From: Betaproteobacteria bacterium HGW-Betaproteobacteria-3
GTDB lineage: Bacteria; Pseudomonadota; Gammaproteobacteria; Burkholderiales; Burkholderiaceae_C
Assembly (NCBI GenBank): GCA_002842205.1
Contig: PHCI01000005.1
Coordinates: 110,049-174,048, forward strand
Direction: 5' to 3'
DNA length: 64,000 nt
Shown here piece after piece: positions 1 through 9,214 of this stretch. Below the pieces are notes generated by a model, which was given only the letters and a program-made list of their open reading frames with translations, ran no database searches and was not told the origin of the DNA. A program made the position numbers and the translations under genes. Position 1 is the first letter of the stretch; the number at the start of each line of letters is the position of its first letter.

Positions 1-184
1 GCTTGCCCGCCGGGCGGCGCGGCCGCGCCAGCAACTCGCCGCCGCAATTGGGGCAGACACCGCCCAACCGGTCCTGCGCACACGCCGCGCAGAAAGTGCA
101 CTCAAACGAACAGATGCGCGCCTCAGTGGACGCAGGCGGCAAATCGCGGTCGCAGCATTCGCAGTTGGGGCGGAGTTGGAGCAT
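1..184 (-). CDS. DUF1272 domain protein, 3' part cut by the window edge
   Basis: A minus-strand frame opens with ATG at 184 and stays open to base 1, so about 61 residues are visible. The protein begins MLQLRPNCECCDRDLPP and carries closely spaced Cys pairs (CECC, CSFECTFCAAC, CPNC). That is the pattern of the small Cys-rich DUF1272 family, presumed zinc-binding and of unknown function. An AAAAGG stretch about 7 bases before the ATG can serve as ribosome binding site. Known members are only about 80 residues, so most of the protein is probably present. It is divergent from the XRE-type gene to its right. Confidence 0.8.
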   Translation of the reverse strand, partial: MLQLRPNCECCDRDLPPASTEARICSFECTFCAACAQDRLGGVCPNCGGELLARPRRPAGK

Positions 185-200
185 GGGGCGCCTTTTCTGA

Positions 201-557
201 ATGATCCATGGGAATGATACGGCCGTGCGTCAGCCCACACTCGGTTCACCTGCGCGTGTGCCCCGCAGGCAGACGCGGCGCCTGATTCATTTTGAGGACG
301 GCGCAACCCACTGCGGATCTGGCGGTTCAGTGATCGAGATCCGGAAAGCCATGCAAAGCCTTGGCTTGACGCAGCAAGAAGCCGCAAAGCGGATGGGCAT
401 CACACAGCCCAAAGTTTCCGACATGATGCGTGGCGACTTCACCAATCTGTCGGAGCGCAAGCTGATGGATTGCCTCACGCGGCTCGGGTACGACATTGAA
501 ATCAAGGTGCGCCCGGCAAAATCAGAAATCGGGCATTTGATGCTTGCTGCGGTTTGA
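201..557 (+). CDS. Orphan XRE-family (HigA-like) antitoxin-type regulator, probably 5'-truncated
   Basis: The C-terminal part reads as a helix-turn-helix of the COG5606 / HTH_37 type: VIEIRKAMQSLGLTQQEAAK, then ITQPKVSDMMRG, then the typical ending YDIEIKVRP. The first ~45 residues do not resemble this family, whose members normally start with a segment containing a VF-x-DLG-like motif. The conserved part begins near base 339, where GTG or the ATG at 351 could also start a shorter protein. Such antitoxins normally follow a HigB/RelE-type toxin gene, and none is present here: the gene to the left is the DUF1272 gene on the other strand. It may be a relic or a solitary regulator. Confidence 0.55.
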   Translation: MIHGNDTAVRQPTLGSPARVPRRQTRRLIHFEDGATHCGSGGSVIEIRKAMQSLGLTQQEAAKRMGITQPKVSDMMRGDFTNLSERKLMDCLTRLGYDIEIKVRPAKSEIGHLMLAAV

Positions 558-690
558 CGGGTTGCCGCTCGTAGCGACTGGCGCATCGATGACGCAGATT
601 CCATGTCGGCACGGGACGTTGACGACCCCACAACAGATGCCGGATATACGACTGCAGGCGCTTCCCCAACAGCCAATCTATCGATCAGCC

Positions 691-760
691 TCTTGCCGTT
701 GAGGGGGAGTCCATATACGGTCAGTTTCTTGCGCTTGCGGGGGAGTCCATCTACGACCAG
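691..760. repeat. Two imperfect tandem 34-base repeats (36-base period)
   Basis: Bases 691-724 and 727-760 match at 28 of 34 positions and share the core GGGGGAGTCCAT. The second copy ends directly against the stop codon (761-763) of the DUF6680-like gene. The stretch 558-690 beside it shows no gene I can support. The origin of the repeat is unknown. Confidence 0.6.
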
Positions 761-1288
761 TTATGTCCCATCGGTAACCCTCGGTTCGACAACCATCCGC
801 TCTGTACTTTTCAATACGCGCAGCAATTCCGTCTGCGTTTCGATGTTCAGCTGCGCCTGGTTCCCATGCGCACGTGGCGAATAGAACTTGGATATGTCGG
901 TCTGCGATAGCTTGCTGTAACCGAGCACACCGCCCATAGCGGCAAGTAGGTCCAAGTACTTGGATTCGGCGAGGTGCCAGTTGACAGGCTCTTGCGCAAG
1001 CAAGTCGTAGTACTGGTGCCAAAGGTCGACGACAGTCCGATGGTTCGCAAACACAACATCGATCAGGTTCAGGGAATTCACCCAATCGTATGTCGGTGGG
1101 TTCGAGCGTCTATGCGCCATTAACGTCAAGAAGAGCCGTTGTTGCGCGTCGCGGCGATCCTTCCGTCTCTGAAACCACAGCGTAAACAACACGCCTGCCA
1201 GAGGCCCGAGAAAGATAGCAATAGCTGTTATCCAAGCCTGAAGCTTCGACAGATCCAGCTGGGCGAGCGCAAGTTGATCAGGTGTCAT
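761..1288 (-). CDS. DUF6680-like single-pass membrane protein
   Basis: The product is about 175 residues. An N-terminal hydrophobic segment (AIAIFLGPLAGVLFTLWF) is followed by a basic stretch (QRRKDRRDAQQR) and a soluble domain with LFLTLMAHRRSNPPTYDWVN, which resembles proteins annotated DUF6680. Function is unknown. An anchored protein with a cytoplasmic domain is predicted. ATG at 1288 is preferred; an in-frame TTG at 1303 would add five residues, and neither has a clear Shine-Dalgarno. It is the third of three minus-strand genes that look like integron cassettes. The family name is from memory and is less certain than the topology. Confidence 0.6.
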   Translation of the reverse strand: MTPDQLALAQLDLSKLQAWITAIAIFLGPLAGVLFTLWFQRRKDRRDAQQRLFLTLMAHRRSNPPTYDWVNSLNLIDVVFANHRTVVDLWHQYYDLLAQEPVNWHLAESKYLDLLAAMGGVLGYSKLSQTDISKFYSPRAHGNQAQLNIETQTELLRVLKSTERMVVEPRVTDGT

Positions 1289-1307
1289 GGGATATAGCGT
1301 CAAAAGT

Positions 1308-1349
1308 CACGGGCTGCCGAAGGCAGTCCCGTGGACTGTAGGGTTAGCC
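1308..1349 (-). other. attC-like hairpin with core GGCTAAC
   Basis: Between the lipoprotein gene and the DUF6680-like gene, bases 1308-1318 pair with 1322-1333 around a GAA loop, leaving one unpaired base in the 3' arm. On the gene strand this hairpin is preceded by GGCTAAC (1343-1349 on the plus strand reads GTTAGCC). A GTT-type core beside an imperfect stem with an extrahelical base is the architecture of integron attC sites. The opposite core site is not recognisable, so the site is at best degenerate. Confidence 0.35.
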
Positions 1350-1356
1350 AACAGCA

Positions 1357-1971
1357 TCAGTTGCCACCATCCTTACAACGAGCATTCCAAGCAGGGCTCC
1401 CCTTCACCACTATGGGAGTACGTACGACATCTCTTTGAATCATTTTTTTACTCGTCAAATCTTTGACAATTTCTTGTAACTCAAGGATACATGCCCCACG
1501 ACCGTTTTGTTGCTGGCCAGCTTGAACGAATAATTGATAGTCCTTGTCTGGCAGTGGTCTAAAGCGAAATGCCATGCGACAGGCTGCGCCATAAGCCGCA
1601 CCAGTTCCGGAAAATGAAGCTGAAAGTGTCAAGTCGTCTTTTGCTGGAATGTACACTTCCGAGCCGATTTTCTCCCAATAAGCATCAACAAAAGGCATTC
1701 CGATTTTTTTTTTACTTTCCCCTGCAAAACCCGACACATTAGTATGAACAGGAATTGCGGTGGCTTCATTTTCTATTAAGCACACATTGCTATTGTTGTT
1801 CTGGTGCAAAGACACGTTGGCCCTTACTCCTGCAATAATCACTGTCCTCAACCTGGCTGTTGGCTCACGGGCTGGATCAGGCTCCAAATAAGGAGGAAGA
1901 GAGGTGGCGCACCCTGAGAGTACGAAAATTGAAATATATTTTAACTGACAGAGTATTTGGTGGTTTGACAT
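1357..1971 (-). CDS. Hypothetical lipoprotein
   Basis: The 204-residue product begins with a short basic/hydrophobic leader and a lipobox (FVLSGC, Cys near residue 21), so it should be lipid-anchored after signal peptidase II cleavage. The mature part has no domain I recognise. It holds four further Cys residues that could form disulfides in the periplasm. The gene is visibly richer in A+T than its neighbours outside the patch, which fits acquired DNA. It lies between two related sequence modules: a 46-base repeat with a GTT-type core upstream and an attC-like hairpin downstream. This is the expected setting for an integron cassette gene. Confidence 0.65.
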   Translation of the reverse strand: MSNHQILCQLKYISIFVLSGCATSLPPYLEPDPAREPTARLRTVIIAGVRANVSLHQNNNSNVCLIENEATAIPVHTNVSGFAGESKKKIGMPFVDAYWEKIGSEVYIPAKDDLTLSASFSGTGAAYGAACRMAFRFRPLPDKDYQLFVQAGQQQNGRGACILELQEIVKDLTSKKMIQRDVVRTPIVVKGSPAWNARCKDGGN

Positions 1972-2003
1972 GATATCTAGCGTACGGAGGAGATTGGAGG
2001 AAT

Positions 2004-2053
2004 GGCTAACGTAATGTACCTCGCAAAACCTGCGGAATAAAACGCCGACTGCG
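2004..2053 (-). repeat. 46-base repeat copy 1 with GTTAGCC core
   Basis: Bases 2008-2053 match 2732-2777 at 43 of 46 positions. On the minus strand the repeat contains a small hairpin (CCGCA-GGTTT-TGCGA). Its outer pair next to the loop changes A-T to G-C in the other copy, a compensatory difference. It ends in GTTAGCC, 33 bases before the lipoprotein start codon. Confidence 0.7.
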
Positions 2054-2128
2054 ATTCAATATGTTTCGATCCGCTTGCGGTCCTGGCCATGATGACTCCT
2101 TGAAATCATGGCTATATTATTAACGTTT

Positions 2129-2695
2129 CTATTGCGAATTGGAATTAGCCCCACCGGCAACGCACTCGGGTTGCCAGAGATGTTTCACCAGATCACGCAA
2201 GGCAAGTTCATTGTTGCCCCATGCCTTCTGCACATTTGAGGCATCGACCTTTTCAAGGTACTGGAACACTGCTTGCCCTCCACAACCATCCCAAAAGAAT
2301 CGCATCACACTGGATTCGGATGGCTGCCCGTTGTCCGGTGGATTTAGGTAGCGGGCAAAAGGTTTTCCGCCAATATTGACGATGTTGTAATACGGACGAG
2401 GGTTGCTGGCATCAAAGTAAGACTTCATATCTCTGGCCCAGGCTTCATCCTTCAAGTGCACGTGGGGCGAAAATTGGATGATTACCATGGATGCCCATTG
2501 ATCCTTGGTTTCGTTGCCTGTCGTATAGCGGTAGAACAATCTGTCACCGTTCGGCTCCGTGATCTTAGCGGCAGAGGTCAATTGATAGTTTTTTCCCCCA
2601 TACTCAAGCGTCTGAGGTGGCTTCAGTTCATCAGCATGCGCGAGTGAGGCAGCGAGCGTCGCTAGTAATGCTGAAATCAAAAGTTGTCTGTTCAT
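2129..2695 (-). CDS. Hypothetical secreted protein
   Basis: The product is about 188 residues with a clear Sec signal peptide (MNRQLLISALLATLAASLAHA, cleavage expected after AHA). The mature protein contains a Gly-Cys-Gly-Gly motif and one further Cys near the C-terminus. I do not recognise a family. ATG at 2695 is chosen because AGGA lies about 8 bases upstream; an in-frame ATG at 2704 would add three residues with no usable spacing. It is the gene closest to the integrase remnant, so in an integron reading it would be the first cassette. Confidence 0.65.
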   Translation of the reverse strand: MNRQLLISALLATLAASLAHADELKPPQTLEYGGKNYQLTSAAKITEPNGDRLFYRYTTGNETKDQWASMVIIQFSPHVHLKDEAWARDMKSYFDASNPRPYYNIVNIGGKPFARYLNPPDNGQPSESSVMRFFWDGCGGQAVFQYLEKVDASNVQKAWGNNELALRDLVKHLWQPECVAGGANSNSQ

Positions 2696-2727
2696 GTAAC
2701 TCATCCTGTGCTTTCGCTATTCATGAT

Positions 2728-2777
2728 GCCCAACGTAATGTACCCCGCGAAACCCGCGGAATAAAACGCCGACTGCG
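2728..2777 (-). repeat. 46-base repeat copy 2 with GTTGGGC core (attI-like)
   Basis: Second copy of the repeat, here with a perfect 5-base stem (CCGCG-GGTTT-CGCGG). On the minus strand it ends in GTTGGGC, which fits the integron core consensus GTTRRRY. It lies between the integrase remnant (plus strand) and the first small gene (minus strand), where attI would be. Confidence 0.6.
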
Positions 2778-2840
2778 GATGAATCCGGTCATCAAAGTCT
2801 CCTGACAATGGCTTGCAGCATGGGTTGCAAGGCAATTCAC

Positions 2841-3006
2841 GTGACAAATAACCAGGTATCAAAATCCCATGAAACCCGGCACCCCGCGTTGCAATCGGTC
2901 CGCCTGCTTGATCAGGTGCATGAGCGCGTCCGGCAGTTGCACTATAGCCTGAGCACGGAGAAGGTCTGCCTGTACGGGGTGCGCTTTTCATCCGCTGGCA
3001 TGGGCG
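2841..3006 (+). pseudogene. intI: Remnant of an integron integrase (IntI-type tyrosine recombinase), N-terminal end only
   Basis: From a possible GTG start at 2841 the frame reads RLLDQVHERVRQLHYSLSTE, the N-terminal SAM-like core-binding motif of integron integrases. Around 2973-2980 the reading shifts. With one extra T in the TTTT run it would continue VRFFIRWHG, as expected for the family, so there is a one-base frameshift. Homology ends near 3006 at a run of eight G, and the catalytic domain (R, HxxR, Y) is absent. The remnant points away from the three minus-strand cassette-like genes, as intI does from its array. An ATG at 2808 is an alternative start. The rest of the gap (2778-2840 and 3006-3238) contains no gene I can support. 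Confidence 0.7.
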
Positions 3007-3081
3007 TGGGGGGGGCAGGTCAACCTCGCAGTACCACCGCCCTCAACCCGAAGCCATTTCACAGTTTTCACAAAAAAATAC

Positions 3082-3116
3082 GGCCTTAGCCCCCGTCAAA
3101 TGGCAATAGTTTGCTA
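3082..3116 (+). repeat. Interspersed repeat, copy A
   Basis: 35-base element containing AGCCCCCGTCAAATGG and ending in ATAGTTTGCTA. It is identical at all 35 positions to the copy at 52055-52089. It is flanked by A/T-rich sequence and lies in the gap between the integrase remnant and the GST gene. Confidence 0.85.
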
Positions 3117-3213
3117 CTCAATCAATAGTAAACCATCCACTACCTGCCCCGCCCGCCCCGCCGACGCCAGCCGGAGCGCGGCCCGGTCGCCGGGTTGCAG
3201 CGTCATGCGCGGG

Positions 3214-3233
3214 GGTGCGCCTTGGGGCGCACC
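3214..3233 (-). terminator. GC-rich hairpin just after the GST gene
   Basis: GGTGCGCC pairs with GGCGCACC around a 4-base loop, starting 5 bases past the stop codon of the isomerase gene. No U-run follows, so termination would need a helper factor, or the hairpin may stabilise the mRNA end. Confidence 0.4.
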
Positions 3234-3238
3234 GTGCA

Positions 3239-3904
3239 TCAGGCCTCGTGGTCGGGGCAGGCCGAGGGTTGGGTGCGCTGGAAGGCGTCGAGCTGCATGC
3301 AGGCTTCAAACGCCGCCATGGTGCGCGGCAGGCCGTCAAAGTTCGCACCAAAACGCTGGCCGTTGAAGATCTGCGGCACCAGGCAGCAGTCGGCCAGCGT
3401 GGGCGTGCTGCCATAGCAGAAGCTGCCGGGCGGCTGCCCCGCTGCCAGCCGCTCGCGCGCCGTCGCCTCAAGCTGCCGTTCGAACGACTCCAGCCCCGAG
3501 CGCACCCAGTGGCGGTACCAGACAAGCTTGGCGTCTTCGTCCACGCCCAGTTCCTTGACCAGGTACTTGAGCACCCGCAGGTTGTTCAGCGGATGGATCT
3601 CGCAGGCGATCGACTGCGCCAGCGCCCGCACCCGTGCGCGGCCCAGCGCGTCGGGTGGCAGCAGGGGCGGCGTGGGGTGGGTTTCGTCCAGGTATTCGAT
3701 GATCGCCATGGACTGCTGCAGGTGATGGCCGTCCACGTCCAGTGCGGGCACCAGCGGGTCGGCCGCCACGGCGGCAAAGGCAGGCAGCCGGTGCTCGCCC
3801 CGGGCCAGGTGGACCGGGATGTATTCGTAACCCAGCCCTTTCAGGTGCAGCGCAATGCGCACGCGAAACGAGGCGGACGAGCGGAAGTAGTTGTAGAGCT
3901 TCAT
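3239..3904 (-). CDS. maiA: Zeta-class glutathione S-transferase, maleylacetoacetate/maleylpyruvate isomerase
   Basis: A 221-residue cytoplasmic enzyme expected to isomerise cis to trans in maleylacetoacetate or maleylpyruvate with glutathione. The N-terminal thioredoxin-like domain starts MKLYNYFRSSASFRVRIAL, matching the zeta-class active-site region; the third position of the SSC motif is Ala, as in many bacterial members. The helical domain includes SIACEIHPLNN and TLADCCLVPQIFN, hallmarks of this isomerase family. ATG at 3904 is chosen because the family starts MKLYNY; the longer upstream frame adds unrelated residues. No tyrosine-pathway genes adjoin it. The gentisate module 11 kb away lacks an isomerase, so this gene could serve that pathway; this is inference. 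Confidence 0.85.
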   Translation of the reverse strand: MKLYNYFRSSASFRVRIALHLKGLGYEYIPVHLARGEHRLPAFAAVAADPLVPALDVDGHHLQQSMAIIEYLDETHPTPPLLPPDALGRARVRALAQSIACEIHPLNNLRVLKYLVKELGVDEDAKLVWYRHWVRSGLESFERQLEATARERLAAGQPPGSFCYGSTPTLADCCLVPQIFNGQRFGANFDGLPRTMAAFEACMQLDAFQRTQPSACPDHEA

Positions 3905-4112
3905 GGCGCGCAAGCATAAACCGGTTGCGTCCCCCGGGGAACCCGCATGCCAACCGCGCAGCAGGGTTGCCGACCGCATGCCCCCCCGTGCTGAACGTGT
4001 GCTCCAACCGCCGGGCCATCGCCTGCCCGCAGGCGATGGAGGCCTTCATGGCCACGCTCGGCGACGGGCTGGGTCAGGCTCTCGGTCGTTGACAAGAAAA
4101 GTTATTTTTTTA

Positions 4113-4144
4113 TAGCAAACTATGACCATTTGACGGGGGCTTAA
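4113..4144 (-). repeat. Interspersed repeat, copy B
   Basis: Same element as copy A in opposite orientation (reads TAGCAAACTATGACCATTTG on the plus strand). It lies in the 375-base gap 3905-4279, in which I see no other feature except a G-rich tandem (GGCGGGGTGC twice, about 4187-4206) before the helicase start. Confidence 0.8.
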
Positions 4145-4279
4145 TCCCAATTTGATTCATATTTTCGTCAAAACCGCCTTGTACGGCGGGGTGCGGCGGG
4201 GTGCGGCCGGGGTCGGCTGCCCGCCGCGCCACCATGCCCTTGCGGCCGGGTGCGCCGCGCCGACTCCCGATAATCGGGC

Positions 4280-5719
<1,440 letters not shown>

Positions 5720-5839
5720 CCTCGCCGCTCCCCCGCGGCGCGACGCACTTCCACACTGAACCGACCTGTCGTCAGCCGCTGGCCACCCACGCTCGCGCCC
5801 CAACGCCGACATACTGGCCGTCCGATGCGCCGCGCCTCC

Positions 5840-6739
5840 TCAGTTGAGGGACGTGTCTGCCCTCAGGCGTTCAATCAGCAAATCCAGCAAGGCGCGCACC
5901 TTGGCGTTCGGCCGCCGCCCCTGCCGATGCAGCACATGCACCGGCATGGGCTCCAGTTCGAAATCTGTCAGCACGGTCTTGAGCGTGCCGGCGCGCAGGT
6001 GCTCACTGACCTGATAGGACAGCAGCCGGGCGATGCCAAAGCCACTGGCGGCCGCCGTGATCGCCGAGTCATTCGTGGTCGTCATCAGCGCAGGACGCAC
6101 TTCGTAAACCAGCGGCTGCTGGTGCTCGACAAAACGCCATTGCGGGGACGGCGTCAGACCCGTCGCGGCAATGATGGTGTGTTCCGCAAGATCCCGGGGG
6201 TGCTGGGGGATGCCGCGCTGTGCCAGGTATTGCGGCGCGGCGCACAGGACGGGCTTGGTGGTACCAACGGCGATGGCCTGCAGGGACGAGTCGGGCAATT
6301 CGCCGATGCGCACCGCCACATCGACGCCCTCGTCGTCCATGTTGACCACGCGGTCGGCGAAAAGGCACACCGCCTGCGTCTGCGGGTAGGTGCGGAGGTA
6401 CTCGGTCACGAGCGGCGCCACGTACAGGTTGCCAAAGAGAACCGGCGCCGTGAGCGTCACGCACCCGCGCGGCGTGGCGTGCGCGCCTGCAGCGGCGCTG
6501 TTGGATTCGTCGAGATCGGCGAGGATGCGGCGGCAGTCCTCGACGTAACGCGCCCCGGCATCGGTGACCCGCACGACACGGGTGGTGCGCGTCAGAAGCG
6601 AGACGCCGAGATGGCTCTCCAGTTCTGCGACCGCCCGCGTCACGCTCGCGGGCGACAGATTGAGTTTGCGCGAGGCTCCGGCAAAACCACCGGCATCGAC
6701 CACCGCGACAAAGTTGCGAATGCAGTGAAGCTGGTCCAT
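5840..6739 (-). CDS. LysR-family transcriptional regulator
   Basis: 299 residues with an N-terminal winged helix-turn-helix (FVAVVDAGGFAGASRKLNLS, then VTRAVAELESHLG) and a LysR substrate-binding domain typical of the CrgA/PecT-like subgroup. It is divergent from the AhpD-like gene at 6958, with 218 bases between them. In this family that arrangement usually means it controls the divergent operon together with its own gene. The inducer cannot be told from sequence. ATG at 6739 follows a purine-rich GGAGGA stretch about 6 bases upstream. Confidence 0.9.
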   Translation of the reverse strand: MDQLHCIRNFVAVVDAGGFAGASRKLNLSPASVTRAVAELESHLGVSLLTRTTRVVRVTDAGARYVEDCRRILADLDESNSAAAGAHATPRGCVTLTAPVLFGNLYVAPLVTEYLRTYPQTQAVCLFADRVVNMDDEGVDVAVRIGELPDSSLQAIAVGTTKPVLCAAPQYLAQRGIPQHPRDLAEHTIIAATGLTPSPQWRFVEHQQPLVYEVRPALMTTTNDSAITAAASGFGIARLLSYQVSEHLRAGTLKTVLTDFELEPMPVHVLHRQGRRPNAKVRALLDLLIERLRADTSLN

Positions 6740-6957
6740 GGTTCAAATTCCTCCGATCGGTCAATCTCCAAGCCACCCAAGCTGTTGGCAAAAGCCGCGT
6801 CCGGGATCATGCGCCCGCCACCGCGCGACATTGTTGCGCCGCGTGCAATGGCCCATTGGGCCCGGCACGCATTCACTTCGCGAGCCGACTCACCCACACT
6901 GACGACAGCTCCCCGGATGTCCCGGTGAGCATTGTCCAACCATTGAAGGAACCATCC

Positions 6958-7503
6958 ATGAGCCGTCTTACCGTCATCAGCAACGCTGCCGCCACGCCCG
7001 AGCAAAAGGAACTGCTCGACGCCATCCAGTCGCAGTTGGGCATGGTGCCCAACTTCCTGCGTGTCTTCGCCAACTCCCCGGTCGCCCTGCGCGCCTTCCT
7101 CGGCCTGCATGGCATCGCCAACGAGGGCGTTCTGGATGCCCTCACGCGTGAGCGCATCGCGCTGGCCCTGGCGCAAGCCAACGGATGCCAGTATTGCGTG
7201 TCGGCCCACACGGCGATCGGGCGCAAGGTCGGCCTGACGGGCGATGAAATCGTGGCGGCACGTTCGGGCACCAGCGAAGACGCGAAAGCGGCCGAAGCCG
7301 TGAAGTTTGCCAGGAGCCTGGTTGAAAAGAAGGGCGAAATCGACACCGCGGAACTGATGGCGCTTCGCAATGCGGGCTACACCGATGCCGCCATCGTCGA
7401 AATGATCACCCACGTGGGCATGAACTTCCTCACCAACCTCCTGGGCAAGGCAAGCCGCGTCGAGATCGACTTCCCGACCGTTGACCTCAAGCTCGCCGCC
7501 TGA
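6958..7503 (+). CDS. AhpD-like carboxymuconolactone decarboxylase-family protein
   Basis: 181 residues. The CMD fold signature includes RERIALALAQANGCQYCVSAH, in which the Cys77-x-x-Cys80 pair followed by His matches the peroxidase-type AhpD redox site. Such proteins act as alkylhydroperoxidases or thiol-dependent reductases. ATG at 6958 has AAGGA eight bases upstream; the frame further upstream is unrelated. It precedes the PPOX-flavoprotein fusion by 64 bases and is probably co-transcribed with it under the divergent LysR regulator. That suggests a role in redox stress or flavin-dependent detoxification. Confidence 0.85.
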   Translation: MSRLTVISNAAATPEQKELLDAIQSQLGMVPNFLRVFANSPVALRAFLGLHGIANEGVLDALTRERIALALAQANGCQYCVSAHTAIGRKVGLTGDEIVAARSGTSEDAKAAEAVKFARSLVEKKGEIDTAELMALRNAGYTDAAIVEMITHVGMNFLTNLLGKASRVEIDFPTVDLKLAA

Positions 7504-7567
7504 GTGCCCTGCAAAAGCGGCGGCGCTTCGGCTCCGCCGCGAACCCCATTTCCTACGGAGCCACCGC

Positions 7568-9181
7568 ATGTCCCACGCCTATTCGCAGATCGCCTTCACG
7601 CCCGCGGTGCGGGCTTTGCAAGAGCATTTCGGCAGCCGGGCGCAGTATGCCGCCATGGATGAAATCCCCTCGGCCAACGATCTGCTTGGCGAGCGCGAGG
7701 CCGCCTTCATCGCGTCGCGCGACACCCTGTACCAGGCCACCGTCAGTGAGACCGGGTGGCCTTACGTTCAGCACCGCGGCGGCCCTGCGGGCTTCATCAA
7801 GGTGCTGGACGAGCACACGATCGCCTACCCCGACTTCCGTGGCAATCTGCAGTACATCAGCGTGGGCAACCTCAGTCGGGACGACCGGGTTTCGATCATC
7901 CTGCTGGACCCGGCAAAGCAGCGCCGGCTCAAACTGCTGGGTCATGCCGCGCTGGTCGACATCGGGGCACGGCCCGATCTGTTTGGGCGCCTGCAGCTCG
8001 ACGGCTACGGTGCCCGCGTCGAGCGCGCCTTTGTGATCCGCGTGGTTGGCTTTGACTGGAACTGCCCGCAACACATCACGCCAAGATTCACCGAGCAGGA
8101 GATCGCCGCGATGACCGCGCCCCTGCGCTTGCGCGCCGAGCACGCCGAGCGCCGCGTCGCCGAACTGGAGCGTCAATCGCCTCCCAAGCCAACCCCGGCA
8201 TCGGCATCGATGCTGGGAAACGGGCCCTTGCCCATGGTGATCACCGCGGTTCGCCAGCTCACGCCACGGGTGCGGTCCTTCGAATTGCAGCACCCGGCGG
8301 GAAAGGATCTGCCAACATTCCAGGCCGGTGCGCATCTCGCCTTGCCGGTGCTTTTGCCCGATGGCAGCGAATCGGTGCGGCACTATTCCATCAGTTCCGC
8401 ACCGGATGACCGGCAACGGTACGAAGTCGCCGTGTTGCGGGAAGACGGCGGGCGCGGGGGTTCGCGATTCGCACATGAGGCCTGGGCCGTCGGAACCGTG
8501 CTCAACGGCACGCCTCCCGTCAATCGTTTCGCCCTGGATCCCGAGGCAACGCACAGCGTGCTCATTGCGGGCGGGATCGGCATCACGCCGCTCAAGGCCA
8601 TGGCGTCGCAACTGGCCGCGCAGGCCGGCAGCTTCGAGCTGCACCATGCGGCCCGATCACGCAAAGAGGCGGCCTACGCGGACCCGTTGGCCACCGAATT
8701 CGGTGACCGGTACCGGCTGTATCCGTCCGGCACCGAAGCGCGGACCCATTTCGGGCCACTGGTCGCCGCCGCGCGGGTGCCCGGAGTTCACGTCTATGTG
8801 TGCGGGCCGGCTGCCATGATCGATGCGCTGCGAGAGCAGGCGCGCCAGATCGGCGTGCCGCCGGAACAGTTTCACAGTGAGCGGTTTTCTGCACCAGCAA
8901 AGCAACCCACCGACGCGCCACTGGAAATCCTCCTCCGGCGCAGTGGCCGCGTGGTGCAGGTGTCCGCGCAGGAGACCCTCCTGGAGGCGGTGGAAAAGGC
9001 GGGCATTGCCGTGCCATCGTCGTGCCGCACCGGCATCTGCCGCACCTGTACGGTGCGGGTGGTCAAAGGCGAGCCAGACCACCGGGATGAAGTGCTGAGC
9101 GCCGCCGAGCGTGAGAGCAACGGCCTCATGTGCCTGTGCGTATCGCGCGCCCATACGCCGCGCCTGGAGATCGACTGGTGA
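7568..9181 (+). CDS. Three-domain fusion: PPOX-like FMN barrel, FNR-type reductase, plant-type ferredoxin
   Basis: 537 residues. Residues ~20-190 form a pyridoxamine-phosphate-oxidase-like split barrel (ETGWPYVQHRGGPAGF). Residues ~215-445 form a ferredoxin-NADP reductase-like module with a flavin motif (RHYSISSAP), an NAD(P)-binding GGIGITP motif and the CGP motif (VYVCGPAAM). The C-terminal domain has CX4CX2CX29C (Cys486, 491, 494, 524), typical of plant-type [2Fe-2S] ferredoxins. Electrons should flow NAD(P)H to flavin to cluster, like phthalate dioxygenase reductase, but the substrate of the barrel is unknown. It is probably co-transcribed with the AhpD-like gene. It might also donate electrons to the nearby Rieske oxygenase; that is speculation. 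Confidence 0.88.
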   Translation: MSHAYSQIAFTPAVRALQEHFGSRAQYAAMDEIPSANDLLGEREAAFIASRDTLYQATVSETGWPYVQHRGGPAGFIKVLDEHTIAYPDFRGNLQYISVGNLSRDDRVSIILLDPAKQRRLKLLGHAALVDIGARPDLFGRLQLDGYGARVERAFVIRVVGFDWNCPQHITPRFTEQEIAAMTAPLRLRAEHAERRVAELERQSPPKPTPASASMLGNGPLPMVITAVRQLTPRVRSFELQHPAGKDLPTFQAGAHLALPVLLPDGSESVRHYSISSAPDDRQRYEVAVLREDGGRGGSRFAHEAWAVGTVLNGTPPVNRFALDPEATHSVLIAGGIGITPLKAMASQLAAQAGSFELHHAARSRKEAAYADPLATEFGDRYRLYPSGTEARTHFGPLVAAARVPGVHVYVCGPAAMIDALREQARQIGVPPEQFHSERFSAPAKQPTDAPLEILLRRSGRVVQVSAQETLLEAVEKAGIAVPSSCRTGICRTCTVRVVKGEPDHRDEVLSAAERESNGLMCLCVSRAHTPRLEIDW

Positions 9182-9214
9182 CCCGCCTTTGATCTGCAGG
9201 AACACCCGGCCAGC

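Noticed and set aside
3117..3209. 30-codon minus-strand ORF ending in repeat copy A
   Set aside because: No ribosome binding site and no similarity; probably a chance frame between the GST gene and the repeat.
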